A DNA stretch of 64,000 nucleotides from a virus, in IMG/VR virus record IMGVR_UViG_3300026519_000239, positions 1 to 64,000 of that record. The stretch is one strand, 5' to 3'. Shown here in pieces: positions 36,768 to 46,029 of the stretch. The number at the start of each line of letters is the position of its first letter. Position 1 is the first letter of the stretch. The translations under genes were made by a program, and so were the position numbers. The notes under the pieces were generated by a model that was not told the DNA's origin, did no database searches, and saw only the letters and a list, made by a program, of their open reading frames with translations.

Positions 36768-38930
36768 TCATACGGCACTCTTATTGGCTCCTTTAGATTT
36801 GATTGATTTGAAAATGGTAGATACAAGTTCCTTGTCACTTAGTGGACTTGGTAACTTGCTGTTAAGTTCTCGTACAGTAGCCTCAATATCTGCTACTGAC
36901 ATATTGCTATCATTCAACACAGCCGCGTATCTGAATAGTGTGTTGTTTCTTGGCGCTCCCTTGATGATCTGACGTAAGAACCAATGCTCTAACCGTGTTG
37001 AGGCTTTCAGTGTCTTACGTTCATGTTCAAGGTTGGCTGCTGCTTCACTATCCGGAATAAACTCCAAGATATTGAATAGTTCAGTTCCTTTGTTGAGCTT
37101 GATATTCGAGTCATGTCCAAGCCACTTTCTTGATCTTTGGTTTGTAGCCCTATCAACTTGAAATGGAATGAAGTCATAAATCTTCTTCATCATCTCAGCG
37201 TAGGCTTCAGCATCCAGCTTCATGAAGTGGCTTGTAACTAATACAATTCTGTATCTTTCGTGGTTTGGTTTGCTGCTTTTGGTTTCATAGCTAATGAACA
37301 TGTATTGCCCAAGCAGTTCTTCAGCTACCTTACGTGGTACATATGGTCCAGTAGAATCATTATCAATATCCAGTACTATGAAGTTGAATCCTGGAATACA
37401 CGCTTTCTCAGAACGGCTCTCTTCACTGAGGTGATGCGTAATCCAATGTAACCCTTGGGTAACTATTCGCTTTCCTATGGCTTTGAGTGATCCACGAATG
37501 TTCTTATAGCCGTAGGTATGGTGATTACTTATAGCTAAATGGAGGTTGTCCATATTTGTTTCAGTGATCTCTTCGGCTGAGTACACCACAATTCCATTTG
37601 GTTTCTTATGCTGACGTAGAATGATGTTGTTTGATAGTCCCCACTCAGTAGCCAATTCTATGGTTTCCTTACGTACAGCCTCAGATCCTTTGAACCAAGG
37701 CAACGCAGACATAAGTTGAGCCATGGTCACTGGGTGAGATAGCTTGGCTAAGTAAGTAGCGATTAGTTCATGAGGCTGGGTTGAAGTATCTACATGTTGA
37801 ACATGAGGAGTAGCTTCTTCAAGTAGTTTGATGATGCTATCAACATGCTCACGCTCCATAGTACCTACGCCGTCATAAGCAGCAAGTACAGCAGCTCCTT
37901 TTACGATCCTCATGAGTCTATGTTGCATTTCTGTTTTGCGGTACTCAGAAGGCATATGAGCAGCTCTTTGAGCACATAGAGCGTCGTATTCAAAGATGTA
38001 CTTCATTAAGTCATCTTCTATATAGATTGTTTTGCCGATATTTTGTGGATTAGTCATCGACTTCACATGCTTTGTCATGCTTTCCAGAGTAGCTGGATCT
38101 CCTGTGTCATAGAGAGCCTTCACACGTTCCTCAGGCGTCGTAGAAGGCCTATTAGCTTCTGCGTTGTACACAATATGTGCCCTACGCCCAAGACCTGCTG
38201 TAAGCGTATGCATGAAGCTAGAATGCGTATCTGGGTTTTGGAGGTGAGCACCAGTACCAAATAGTAGAAGGTTTACTGGCACTGGCTTGGATTGTGTGTT
38301 TACTCGTTCATTATCCTTTGTGTTCTTGATTAGCTTATCCTTCATATTGCCCTGATCATAGGCAATGATCAGTCTTTGTAAGAACTGCCCATCAGCCCCA
38401 TTGACGCTGAATACTTCATCAATTGTTACGTTGATAGAGCCATACCCTGTCATTGCACAAGCCATCTGGGCCTGTCTGATGCCTGTAGGAGTGGCTTCAT
38501 CAGTAAACAGGGGTGGAATACCTAAAGAAGTTACTTCTTTTCTAGCTTTAGCTAAGGCTTCATCTTGAGGTGTTCCTTCTTTTTGCATAGCATTAGATCT
38601 GGCCTCTATCACATCTTCTGCGAAAGCTCTGAAGGTATTGGTATAGTTATTCTTCAAATCTTTCAGGATAGTGTCCTCCATTTCAGAAGTCATAATTCCT
38701 TTTCCTGAACCAGAAGGACTCAGGCAGACAGCAAACATATTGACTGGAAACTTATGGTTCCCAGGCATACATACTTTCGTATTCACTACTGATGCTGCTA
38801 CTGCTAGATAGAAATAGGTGACTGTTCTGGCAAACAGCTCATCTTGTGAGTTGGCTTTCTTTAATAGATGTTGAACCAGTACCTCTGTTGGTTCATGGTA
38901 TTTTAGCTTGTTAGCTGCGAATTCAGGCAT
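36768..38930 (-). CDS. Helicase-primase (N4 gp43-like), 720 aa
   Basis: ATG at 38930, with AAGGAGCATTACCAA upstream; a longer frame to 38975 lacks a site. The N-terminal half is a P-loop ATPase of the DUF3987-like type: CLSPSGSGKG (70-78, Walker A) and INVTIDEVFS (Walker B). The C-terminal part looks like an archaeo-eukaryotic-type primase: FIVLDIDND (the metal-binding DxD), FISYETKSSKPNHERYRIVLV, and VDRATNQRSRKWLGHDSN. The helicase part precedes the primase part. The start overlaps the stop of the RusA-like gene (ATGCCTGA). Confidence 0.7.
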   Translation of the reverse strand: MPEFAANKLKYHEPTEVLVQHLLKKANSQDELFARTVTYFYLAVAASVVNTKVCMPGNHKFPVNMFAVCLSPSGSGKGIMTSEMEDTILKDLKNNYTNTFRAFAEDVIEARSNAMQKEGTPQDEALAKARKEVTSLGIPPLFTDEATPTGIRQAQMACAMTGYGSINVTIDEVFSVNGADGQFLQRLIIAYDQGNMKDKLIKNTKDNERVNTQSKPVPVNLLLFGTGAHLQNPDTHSSFMHTLTAGLGRRAHIVYNAEANRPSTTPEERVKALYDTGDPATLESMTKHVKSMTNPQNIGKTIYIEDDLMKYIFEYDALCAQRAAHMPSEYRKTEMQHRLMRIVKGAAVLAAYDGVGTMEREHVDSIIKLLEEATPHVQHVDTSTQPHELIATYLAKLSHPVTMAQLMSALPWFKGSEAVRKETIELATEWGLSNNIILRQHKKPNGIVVYSAEEITETNMDNLHLAISNHHTYGYKNIRGSLKAIGKRIVTQGLHWITHHLSEESRSEKACIPGFNFIVLDIDNDSTGPYVPRKVAEELLGQYMFISYETKSSKPNHERYRIVLVTSHFMKLDAEAYAEMMKKIYDFIPFQVDRATNQRSRKWLGHDSNIKLNKGTELFNILEFIPDSEAAANLEHERKTLKASTRLEHWFLRQIIKGAPRNNTLFRYAAVLNDSNMSVADIEATVRELNSKLPSPLSDKELVSTIFKSIKSKGANKSAV

Positions 38931-39384
38931 TTGGTAATGCTCCTTTCTTGAAGATGTACAGATCGGCGTGCCCATGTTTAAGTGGGCTGCCTATTTTGCT
39001 TGAGATTGTGAAATGGATATCAGTCAGGTACTTGTAGTTGTCATCTTCCAAGTACCCCTCGTTAACCAAAATATCTAAAACAAACTTAGCTATCATTGTG
39101 CACATGTTATGCACGTCTGAGCGTCTATTGTTGGGCCTGTGATACACCACAAGACAGGTCACTACTCCTGTATATGGCTTATCTGGCTTAGGAGGCAGGT
39201 TGACACTGTACTTGTATTTTTGTTTCAGTGTGTTCTGAGTGAATCTGTTGTTGTAATTAGTAAAACCATTCAGATGGATTGGGTATAGTTTCCCTTTCTT
39301 AGACTTGCGAATCCAAATAGGTAGGTGTTTGATTTTATATAGTAGATTCTCTTTACAGTACACAAGATCATAAACACTACTCAC
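38923..39384 (-). CDS. RusA-like Holliday-junction resolvase, 153 aa
   Basis: The C-terminal half carries the RusA pattern: RSDVHNMCTMIAKFVLDILVNEG followed by LEDDNYKYL, giving the clustered Asp residues that bind the catalytic metals. A beta strand CLVVYHRPN precedes them as in RusA. The N-terminal 60 residues are basic. It would resolve branched replication intermediates before packaging. It overlaps the neighbouring genes on both sides by a few bases. Confidence 0.75.
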   Translation of the reverse strand: MSSVYDLVYCKENLLYKIKHLPIWIRKSKKGKLYPIHLNGFTNYNNRFTQNTLKQKYKYSVNLPPKPDKPYTGVVTCLVVYHRPNNRRSDVHNMCTMIAKFVLDILVNEGYLEDDNYKYLTDIHFTISSKIGSPLKHGHADLYIFKKGALPNA

Positions 39385-40250
39385 TTCCAGAATGGCTCCA
39401 GATGTTCTTTGATATGCGGATTAAATAAATCAACTTGTATCCGCTTATTCTTGATGACTAGCTGATGAGTACTAGCCATTCTCATTGTCCAGATAGCATG
39501 ATCCATAGTAAGTCCCTTGGATTTGAATGCAGCTACTACTCCATCCCAGTTTTCCTTTGGGGTGTTATTTACATTGACCCAATCGCCTACTTTTGCAGGG
39601 CCAATGCCTGGTACTCCTCCAAATCCATCAACAGGATCTCCTGTAATGCATTGTTCAAAGTGGAAGTAGTTAGCAAACTCCTTGGTTTGCTGAGTCCACT
39701 CTTTCCTCTTGTCATATCTGAAGTTACGTACTGGATTTGCTTTGTACACATCCTTATCGTTGGATGCGATAATGCAAGGCTTACCTTCTTTGTGAGCCGT
39801 CTTGGTGAGTAGCTGGATGACATCATCGGCTTCGTATTTGTCATGGTAGAAGGAATAGCTATACCGTGAGAATGAAGCGTATAGCGGGATATACATCCTT
39901 GGTACAGGTCTGCTCTTCCTGTTGGATTTATACCCACCAGTATCAATAGGGAGAGGCAAGCATTGTCTGAATTGGCTTGAAAGTTCGTATCCGAGTCTCT
40001 GGATAGCTACTCGTTTATTCTTTTCCCCTAGAGTGAAGTGCAGTTGTAGGTTATTTGAACCAAGCTCATCCATGAGCCTTTCGATAGCTGTATCTACTGT
40101 TTTATCAATGATTGCAGGGTAGTCTTCGGCATCCATACAATCCTCATTCTCAGCAAAAGCTTCTATCTGATCCAAATACCAAGATAGCTGATATACGAGT
40201 GAATCAGCATCTACCAAGACTATTGGATTTTGTATGGATACCTTTGACAT
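39381..40250 (-). CDS. 5'-3' exonuclease (FEN/T7 gp6 type), 289 aa
   Basis: Signature blocks of the PIN/FEN nucleases: IVLVDADSLVYQ (first metal Asp), YEADDVIQLL, CIIASNDKDVYK and the helix-hairpin-helix DGFGGVPGIGPAKVGDWV with its preceding Asp. Length agrees with phage exonucleases that remove RNA primers and trim ends. N4-type phages have this gene near the DNA polymerase. Confidence 0.85.
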   Translation of the reverse strand: MSKVSIQNPIVLVDADSLVYQLSWYLDQIEAFAENEDCMDAEDYPAIIDKTVDTAIERLMDELGSNNLQLHFTLGEKNKRVAIQRLGYELSSQFRQCLPLPIDTGGYKSNRKSRPVPRMYIPLYASFSRYSYSFYHDKYEADDVIQLLTKTAHKEGKPCIIASNDKDVYKANPVRNFRYDKRKEWTQQTKEFANYFHFEQCITGDPVDGFGGVPGIGPAKVGDWVNVNNTPKENWDGVVAAFKSKGLTMDHAIWTMRMASTHQLVIKNKRIQVDLFNPHIKEHLEPFWK

Positions 40251-40298
40251 TATGTGGCTCTCCTCGGGCTACTTGATTACAAGAGTGGTTATATGATG

Positions 40299-41858
40299 CT
40301 ACTGCTGGAACGTGACTGTGACATTCCTATTGAGTTCAGGATCATCAAGAGACAACTGCTCTCTTTCACCTACCGACACAAGAATCAGTCGATTCCTGTC
40401 AATGCCAAATGAAATCAACGCATCTGCCATTGCTTGTGCTCTGCGTTGTCCTAAGGCATCGTTGTATTCCTCACTACCTTCTTCTGAGCACATGCCAGTG
40501 ATAACAATATTCTTGTTACTGTTCATTATCATAGGTAGGTAGTGTTTGATGGCTTCGTAATCCGCAGAGTCAAGTTCTGCATTGTCATAGTTGAATAGAA
40601 CCAGTAGATGCAGCCCAGGAGTGAATTGCTCAGGCGTTGGTACTGGTTCCTCCACTTTTGCTTGAAACTGCACAGGCATAGTGGGAGGAGTATCCAGCAC
40701 TATTTCTTTGGAGCTGTTGCGTACGTATTTGAAGTCGTAGGATAGGATTTGGAAATCCTGAGCAAGGTATGTGTACCGCACAGGACCAATCCCTGCTGAG
40801 TAGCCAATTCCTTTGGCTCCATCAATTACAAAATCTTCTCTTGATGTATCTACAAGTTGAGCATTGAATCCAGCAAATACACCTTTGATGTTATATCCCA
40901 GAACCAACCCAATGGCTTGGTAGCCAATATTGTCATGGCCATTAATAGCAGCATCCATCAATGGTTTGTATGCTCTGATTTCGACACTAAAGTTGCTTTC
41001 AGATAAACCAATACCGGCTCCTATCATTGGAACGATAGAGTCTTCCCCTGAGCCAGTTATATTGTTGATAGGAGCCAGCCTAGCTGCCCCTACAGAGCCA
41101 GTAACGAAGATGTCTGCCGCCCTAGTACTTTTCAATGGAATCAGAGCAGCCAGGGCTAATAGAAACAGTACAGATGGACTACCCCCTCCAAACTGATTGA
41201 CCCCGTACTCAGGAGTTACTTCAATTGGCTTAGGAGTTGTTGGATTGGGCGTAGGTACATTTGGTTCTCCTGGCTCTCCTGTAGGTGATTTCTCACAGAT
41301 AACAGGAATACTTGTGTCTTTCGTTAAGCCAATGACAAGTGGGATAGTACTCTCTCCAATATTGGAGTCTGATAGCGTAGAAGCAATTAGTAGTCCTCCC
41401 GCCCCATTATCTTGAATTGTCAGATCAAATGGTGTCCATGTGTTGTACTGGATTGTGTTTGTATCGATTGTGAATGTCTGAGGAGGGACGGACGCATCGT
41501 TACTTTGATAAGTAAGCTTCAGCACTTCCCCCTCTAAATATGATGCAGAAGGTTCCCAATGCCATGCGGCCTTGGTTTCATCACTTACTGGGTTATTAGC
41601 CCAGATACGTATCTTCTTATTGGTACCTTCAGGGCATGCCTGTACTGGTTTTGTTACTACTATCTTGTCAGTTAGCGGAGTGTTGCAAATAGTGAATGCA
41701 GGGATGTCTGTGCTGGCTTCTATATACACTGGAATGTCGTAATCTACTGTATCATTCAGATCACCTACATGCTCCCAACAGGTATTTTCAGTACCAGTGA
41801 GTGCGTATGCGCTGGGTACTAGCAGAGTAGCTGCCGTGAGTGTTAACAAGTGCTTCAT
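40299..41858 (-). CDS. OmpA-type outer-membrane protein with internal second sorting signal, 519 aa
   Basis: Signal peptide 1-19 ending PSAYA. Residues 20-190 form a secreted beta-rich domain, followed by a Pro/Thr linker. At 224-246 there is GGGSPS, a hydrophobic stretch and basic residues, which resembles a GlyGly-CTERM-like sorting signal, and then STRA|AD resembling a second signal-peptidase site. Residues 248-380 look like an OmpA-type beta-barrel. Residues 415-519 are an OmpA C-terminal peptidoglycan-binding domain (LFNYDNAELDSADYEAI, GMCSEEGSEEYNDALGQRRAQAM, SVGERE). It lies among replication genes but is not one. A role in altering the host surface is inferred. Confidence 0.7.
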   Translation of the reverse strand: MKHLLTLTAATLLVPSAYALTGTENTCWEHVGDLNDTVDYDIPVYIEASTDIPAFTICNTPLTDKIVVTKPVQACPEGTNKKIRIWANNPVSDETKAAWHWEPSASYLEGEVLKLTYQSNDASVPPQTFTIDTNTIQYNTWTPFDLTIQDNGAGGLLIASTLSDSNIGESTIPLVIGLTKDTSIPVICEKSPTGEPGEPNVPTPNPTTPKPIEVTPEYGVNQFGGGSPSVLFLLALAALIPLKSTRAADIFVTGSVGAARLAPINNITGSGEDSIVPMIGAGIGLSESNFSVEIRAYKPLMDAAINGHDNIGYQAIGLVLGYNIKGVFAGFNAQLVDTSREDFVIDGAKGIGYSAGIGPVRYTYLAQDFQILSYDFKYVRNSSKEIVLDTPPTMPVQFQAKVEEPVPTPEQFTPGLHLLVLFNYDNAELDSADYEAIKHYLPMIMNSNKNIVITGMCSEEGSEEYNDALGQRRAQAMADALISFGIDRNRLILVSVGEREQLSLDDPELNRNVTVTFQQ

Positions 41859-41862
41859 AAGT

Positions 41863-42486
41863 TCATACCTCTCTTAGTATTAGATTGAAGGTTTTTAGTA
41901 ATCTGTCCTGCCACCCAAAATCTTTACCTCTGAATTGGGTGTAGTCCATTATGTTATGTCGGATATGGTTATGTGCCAGATGAGTTAGTAAAGTTTGGTT
42001 TAATTCCAAGAACTCACTCAAGTTATCTTCTGTTATTCCACCTCTCCCTAGAAGCTCCATACGAACTGGATCTCCAAGAACTTCCTGTAACGTTGTAGAA
42101 GCCATAGGGACAATAAGATGCACAGCTCTTTGAGAGTTGTCTCGTGCGGCAAGTTCTAGCTCACGCTTAACTCCTGCCTGCGCAAGATCTGATGGTTTGT
42201 TACCTAGAGTTTCCCAAAACGCCAATGTTGTAGCTGCATAGTCCAGCCCACTACGATCAACGATAAGTACCTGATCATTACGCACTGGTCTATTAATAAT
42301 GTTTCTCATCTCATCTATGGCATACATATATCGTTCATGCTGTGATTCCATAGATAGGGAAGCTATTCGTGGTACCAATTTACGTATAACGATTTTAGTA
42401 GTGCCTGAGTAGTACTCTTTGAATTTCCGTGCAAAGGAAGACTTACCTGTTGCAGGAACTCCAGATAGGAATATTGTGTCAATCAT
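41863..42486 (-). CDS. P-loop nucleotide kinase-like protein, 207 aa
   Basis: Walker A FLSGVPATGKSSFARKF at 6-22, a DRSGLDYAATT block (DRSxxD, as in thymidylate/deoxynucleoside kinases) and a basic C-terminal helix. Probably a phage nucleotide or polynucleotide kinase; the substrate cannot be told. Its ATG overlaps the stop of the DNA polymerase gene. Confidence 0.65.
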   Translation of the reverse strand: MIDTIFLSGVPATGKSSFARKFKEYYSGTTKIVIRKLVPRIASLSMESQHERYMYAIDEMRNIINRPVRNDQVLIVDRSGLDYAATTLAFWETLGNKPSDLAQAGVKRELELAARDNSQRAVHLIVPMASTTLQEVLGDPVRMELLGRGGITEDNLSEFLELNQTLLTHLAHNHIRHNIMDYTQFRGKDFGWQDRLLKTFNLILREV

Positions 42487-45130
42487 CGTCTATTGTTTGT
42501 GGTGTTGCCCATGTTGGATACACCTCAAATTCGCCTCCAAGTTTGATTGTGGAATGTTTGAGTTCAGGCAAACCAGCCCAACTCATTACATCAGGGACAT
42601 GCTTATTAAGCCAAGACAGCACTGATTTATCTGAGACGCTGAAGAAATAATTGGCGTCATGGATAAATGCCGAAGGGTGAATATCATAACGATACTTACT
42701 AGTCCATACACGGTTGAATAGAGCTATAGCTGCTCGTTGGTTCAATTGGCCGTATGACTGGCCTATTGCATTGATAACAGTTCTTGCAACCTTGGCAGCA
42801 TTGCTCTTGAGATTATCTACATCAGTACCTTGTAACGCTGGTGTATCTACTCTCAAACCAAAAGCCAATACAACATACCCATGTTTTGATCCATGGCTGA
42901 GTACCTTCTTACCGTACTCTTTGTACACTCTGTAGGTGTCGTTGAATGCAGCTTCAAGTTCTTTGGCTTCATCTTCTTGAAAGCCAGAGTTATTCATCAG
43001 TGTGATGTAAGTACCTTCATAGAACAGTGCGAAGGTAACTGACTTGGAAGCCCCTCTTAGCTTGCTGTAGTCATCTTGGATTGAGTTGATTAGTTCCACT
43101 TTGTTTTCTGGATTGGCTTCAATCTTCTTAGCCAATTCAGTCAGCTTATTGTGCTTCCAGTAGTGGAACGTATTGAAGCTATGAGAATCATACCCATCAG
43201 TATAGATAGCCAATAGGTTTGGGTCTCTGGTTCTTAAAGCTAGAGTTACTGCTTCGAGTGCATTGAAGTCTGCTCCTGAGAACATCTTGTCAGGAACTGT
43301 AGAACCAAAGCATTCCTTGATTGCTTTACCCCACTTAGAACCAGATGGGATGTTCTGTAGGTTAGGTTGGCTTGAGGATAGTCTTCCAGATGGGATAGTT
43401 CCTTGCCTAAAGTTACCAAATAACATCCACTGTCCATCTACCTTGTATGAGTATTTGAGAAACGCTGAGATGAACGTACTGAGTATCTTTGTGATGCTTT
43501 GATGCTCTAGTACCTTGTGGATGAATTGAGCAGCTTCAGAGTCCTCTGAGAGTCGATTGAGATGCTTTTTCATTGTCTTCTCACCAATAGCTGGTTGCCC
43601 GGTCTTGGTGGTGTCAACAACATCCAACCCAAAGTGAACATGGAGAATCCAAATGATGGCTCTATCTGAACCAGTAGAGAAATCAAACAGCCCTTGTGGT
43701 TCTTTCCATGCAATGAAGTTTTCCAGTGTTCTACCTTTACCTTTGATACTGGCTTGGTACGCTTTATGTTCACGTACTTTCAACTCTTCAATCCAAAGCT
43801 GCACACATTCCATATCGCATAGGTCTCTGTACAGTGGTTCCACTGCATTTTCCATGCGCTGTTTCAGAGCTAGTACCTTGTCTCTATTGATAGGCATCCC
43901 TGTCAACTCTGCTTGGATTGCTACTCTGGAGAACGGCATCATTAGCTGGTTATAGATTCTGTCTTGCTTCCTTACTCGTACCTTAGGCAGCAACTTTTCG
44001 TATTGATAGTAGGTACAGCAAGTGTCAATTGCGTTGTACTCCAGTAGCTCTGCAAGTGGCTGTGTTGTGATGTCTTCAACATCTAATCCATAGTTACCAG
44101 CAAATTCTACTGACAGCTCCTTGAGGCTTAGAGAACGTTTAGGGATAGCGTTGTAAGCTAGATAAGCCAAGTTCATGGTACATTGGGCATTGGTACACAT
44201 GATCTCTGTGCCGTCTACTTTGGCTTTGTTATTACTCAGCCTATTCTCCATGAACAAGTTGAATACTAGTTGCTTAACGTCATACTGAATGCCGTGATAC
44301 AGCCATGTGATCTTGCCTTGGTTCGCTGTGAAGAAGTCTCTCAGCAGCGTTCTTACTGGGAGGTTACGTCTGATACGCTTTGAGACTGTTAGTGGCTTAC
44401 AATGAAGCAGGGAGGATTTATCAGCCAGTTCAAATGGAACTCCATTGAACAAGTCTCTTCCTCTGAGGATGTCTTCTGTGCCGTCTTGGTATACAACTTC
44501 GTACTCACTTTCAGCATCTACTGCAAATGCTATTGCTGAGTGTGCATCCCATGAGAATGAGATGGTGCCGATACCTGCTTGTCCCAGTGTTAAGCCAAAA
44601 GCCTCAATGTCTACAGCAAGCGTATCGTGCTGTGAGAGGCTCTCTAAGGCTTTTTTGATTGCTTCATACCCTACTGGGTAGCTCACATCTTTCAGTACGG
44701 CCTTATCAAGGCTCTGACCCAAATACGCACTAGCAATAGCACTGATACTCAGGTTGTGTTCCTTGAGTAGTGCTGGATTGTGCTGCATGGCTCCAAAGTG
44801 GATGCCTTTGAATACTACTTGATTTCCGTATTGGGAGGCTAAAGGAACCCCAGCAAGTGCAGTTATTTTGGTGACTTTAGCGAATCTCTTGAAGTAATCA
44901 GATGAGCAGATAAGTAAGTGAGTAATGCCGTCTCTGTCTAACTGCTCTTGAAGTTCAGGGATGAACTCATTCATGATAGCAGCCGTAGCTTTACCTTTCT
45001 CATTGTGCTCTAAACCATAAAGCTTAACTTCTTCAGTAGTAACGCCAGCATTTTTAAGAGGCTCTATATAAGCTTCGAGTAGCTTTGTTCTCCAAGTTAC
45101 TGCTTTTTGAGCTATCAGTATTCCAATCAT
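42479..45130 (-). CDS. Family A DNA polymerase with 3'-5' exonuclease (N4 gp39-like), 883 aa
   Basis: Residues 1-160 are an extra N-terminal domain without a certain family. The proofreading exonuclease follows: LAVDIEAFGL (ExoI), WLYHGIQYDVKQLV (ExoII) and LEYNAIDTCCTYYQYEKL (ExoIII, Y-x3-D). Polymerase motifs: A SGADFNALEAVTLAL, B RGASKSVTFALFYEG, C SAFIHDANYF (HD). All catalytic Asp, the motif B Lys and the metal-binding Asp are present. It is the replicative polymerase of the phage. It overlaps the genes on both sides by 4-8 bases. Confidence 0.9.
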   Translation of the reverse strand: MIGILIAQKAVTWRTKLLEAYIEPLKNAGVTTEEVKLYGLEHNEKGKATAAIMNEFIPELQEQLDRDGITHLLICSSDYFKRFAKVTKITALAGVPLASQYGNQVVFKGIHFGAMQHNPALLKEHNLSISAIASAYLGQSLDKAVLKDVSYPVGYEAIKKALESLSQHDTLAVDIEAFGLTLGQAGIGTISFSWDAHSAIAFAVDAESEYEVVYQDGTEDILRGRDLFNGVPFELADKSSLLHCKPLTVSKRIRRNLPVRTLLRDFFTANQGKITWLYHGIQYDVKQLVFNLFMENRLSNNKAKVDGTEIMCTNAQCTMNLAYLAYNAIPKRSLSLKELSVEFAGNYGLDVEDITTQPLAELLEYNAIDTCCTYYQYEKLLPKVRVRKQDRIYNQLMMPFSRVAIQAELTGMPINRDKVLALKQRMENAVEPLYRDLCDMECVQLWIEELKVREHKAYQASIKGKGRTLENFIAWKEPQGLFDFSTGSDRAIIWILHVHFGLDVVDTTKTGQPAIGEKTMKKHLNRLSEDSEAAQFIHKVLEHQSITKILSTFISAFLKYSYKVDGQWMLFGNFRQGTIPSGRLSSSQPNLQNIPSGSKWGKAIKECFGSTVPDKMFSGADFNALEAVTLALRTRDPNLLAIYTDGYDSHSFNTFHYWKHNKLTELAKKIEANPENKVELINSIQDDYSKLRGASKSVTFALFYEGTYITLMNNSGFQEDEAKELEAAFNDTYRVYKEYGKKVLSHGSKHGYVVLAFGLRVDTPALQGTDVDNLKSNAAKVARTVINAIGQSYGQLNQRAAIALFNRVWTSKYRYDIHPSAFIHDANYFFSVSDKSVLSWLNKHVPDVMSWAGLPELKHSTIKLGGEFEVYPTWATPQTIDDD

Positions 45131-45525
45131 ATTTTGATTTCTCCACGATTTACAGCAGCTTGCATGAGTATATTTAACTGATCAGTTGAGCTACTGTTAT
45201 TCAACAAATGAAAAAGAGTTGTAAATGATTCATGTGTTTCGTTATCAATTGGTGGTGGATAGATTATCCATATTCGTTTATTTTGAGTATCAAATCGGGA
45301 GTGAGCGTATATTTTTATAAATTCTTGTTTTGTTGTTACGTGAAAAGTTCCTGGCGGAATTACAGTAGGGCTGGTTTCATAAACAAGAAAGTCTTTTGGA
45401 ACCTTGTGTATAAGCCATAGAAGTGCTTTAACTATTAGATCATTGCGTTCTTCTTTTAAGCTTGATTTTATAATCCAATACTTGCAGTTCCCTTTTCCAT
45501 AATGCATTGATACCAATTCGTACAT
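45127..45525 (-). CDS. Hypothetical protein, 132 aa
   Basis: Good site (GCAGGAGATGAACAA) before the ATG at 45525. Basic, mixed alpha/beta, with a WIIYPPP strand near residue 95 and a Ser/Asn-rich helical end. It overlaps the start of the DNA polymerase gene by four bases, so it is in the same operon. No family recognised. Confidence 0.55.
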   Translation of the reverse strand: MYELVSMHYGKGNCKYWIIKSSLKEERNDLIVKALLWLIHKVPKDFLVYETSPTVIPPGTFHVTTKQEFIKIYAHSRFDTQNKRIWIIYPPPIDNETHESFTTLFHLLNNSSSTDQLNILMQAAVNRGEIKI

Positions 45526-45606
45526 TTGTTCATCTCCTGCTTGGATTATAAATACGCAGTGTACTTAGTTGAGTTATTGTTATCTGTGTTGCATACCGAA
45601 GTAGGT

Positions 45607-46014
45607 TTACACATTTTCCAACTCCTTTTTATAAGCTATCCCTACTAGTACAGAAAGAGTTGCTTCATTTTCTGATTGGCTTACCATCTTCGGCAGTAAA
45701 TGTAATATTTTCCTTGCAGTATCGTAGGCTTTACCAAAATCTGTATCATTCATAGCTATTTCTTTCAAATCATGCACACTCCTATAAATGGTTCTTCTTT
45801 CATTTGGATTATTAGGAACTAGAGCTACTTCCATGTAGCTAGGAGAATATAATTTTGCAGTTATACGTAATTTGTTTGCAGTGGTGTCTATTTCTATATG
45901 CACATAATTAGTGTAATCGTATATGTAATCTTTGTAAGCCATGTGTAACAAGAAAAACAGTGGATCTATTGAGTTCGTATCAATAGATACTTCAACAATC
46001 TTTGTATTTTTCAT
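45607..46014 (-). CDS. Hypothetical protein, 135 aa
   Basis: Mixed alpha/beta soluble protein with no motif that I recognise. It lies between the helicase gene and the gene at 45127, each separated by a short non-coding gap (16 and 81 bases). The weak site before the ATG (AGAGAATCAAGTCC) suggests modest expression. Confidence 0.5.
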   Translation of the reverse strand: MKNTKIVEVSIDTNSIDPLFFLLHMAYKDYIYDYTNYVHIEIDTTANKLRITAKLYSPSYMEVALVPNNPNERRTIYRSVHDLKEIAMNDTDFGKAYDTARKILHLLPKMVSQSENEATLSVLVGIAYKKELENV

Positions 46015-46029
46015 GGACTTGATTCTCTG

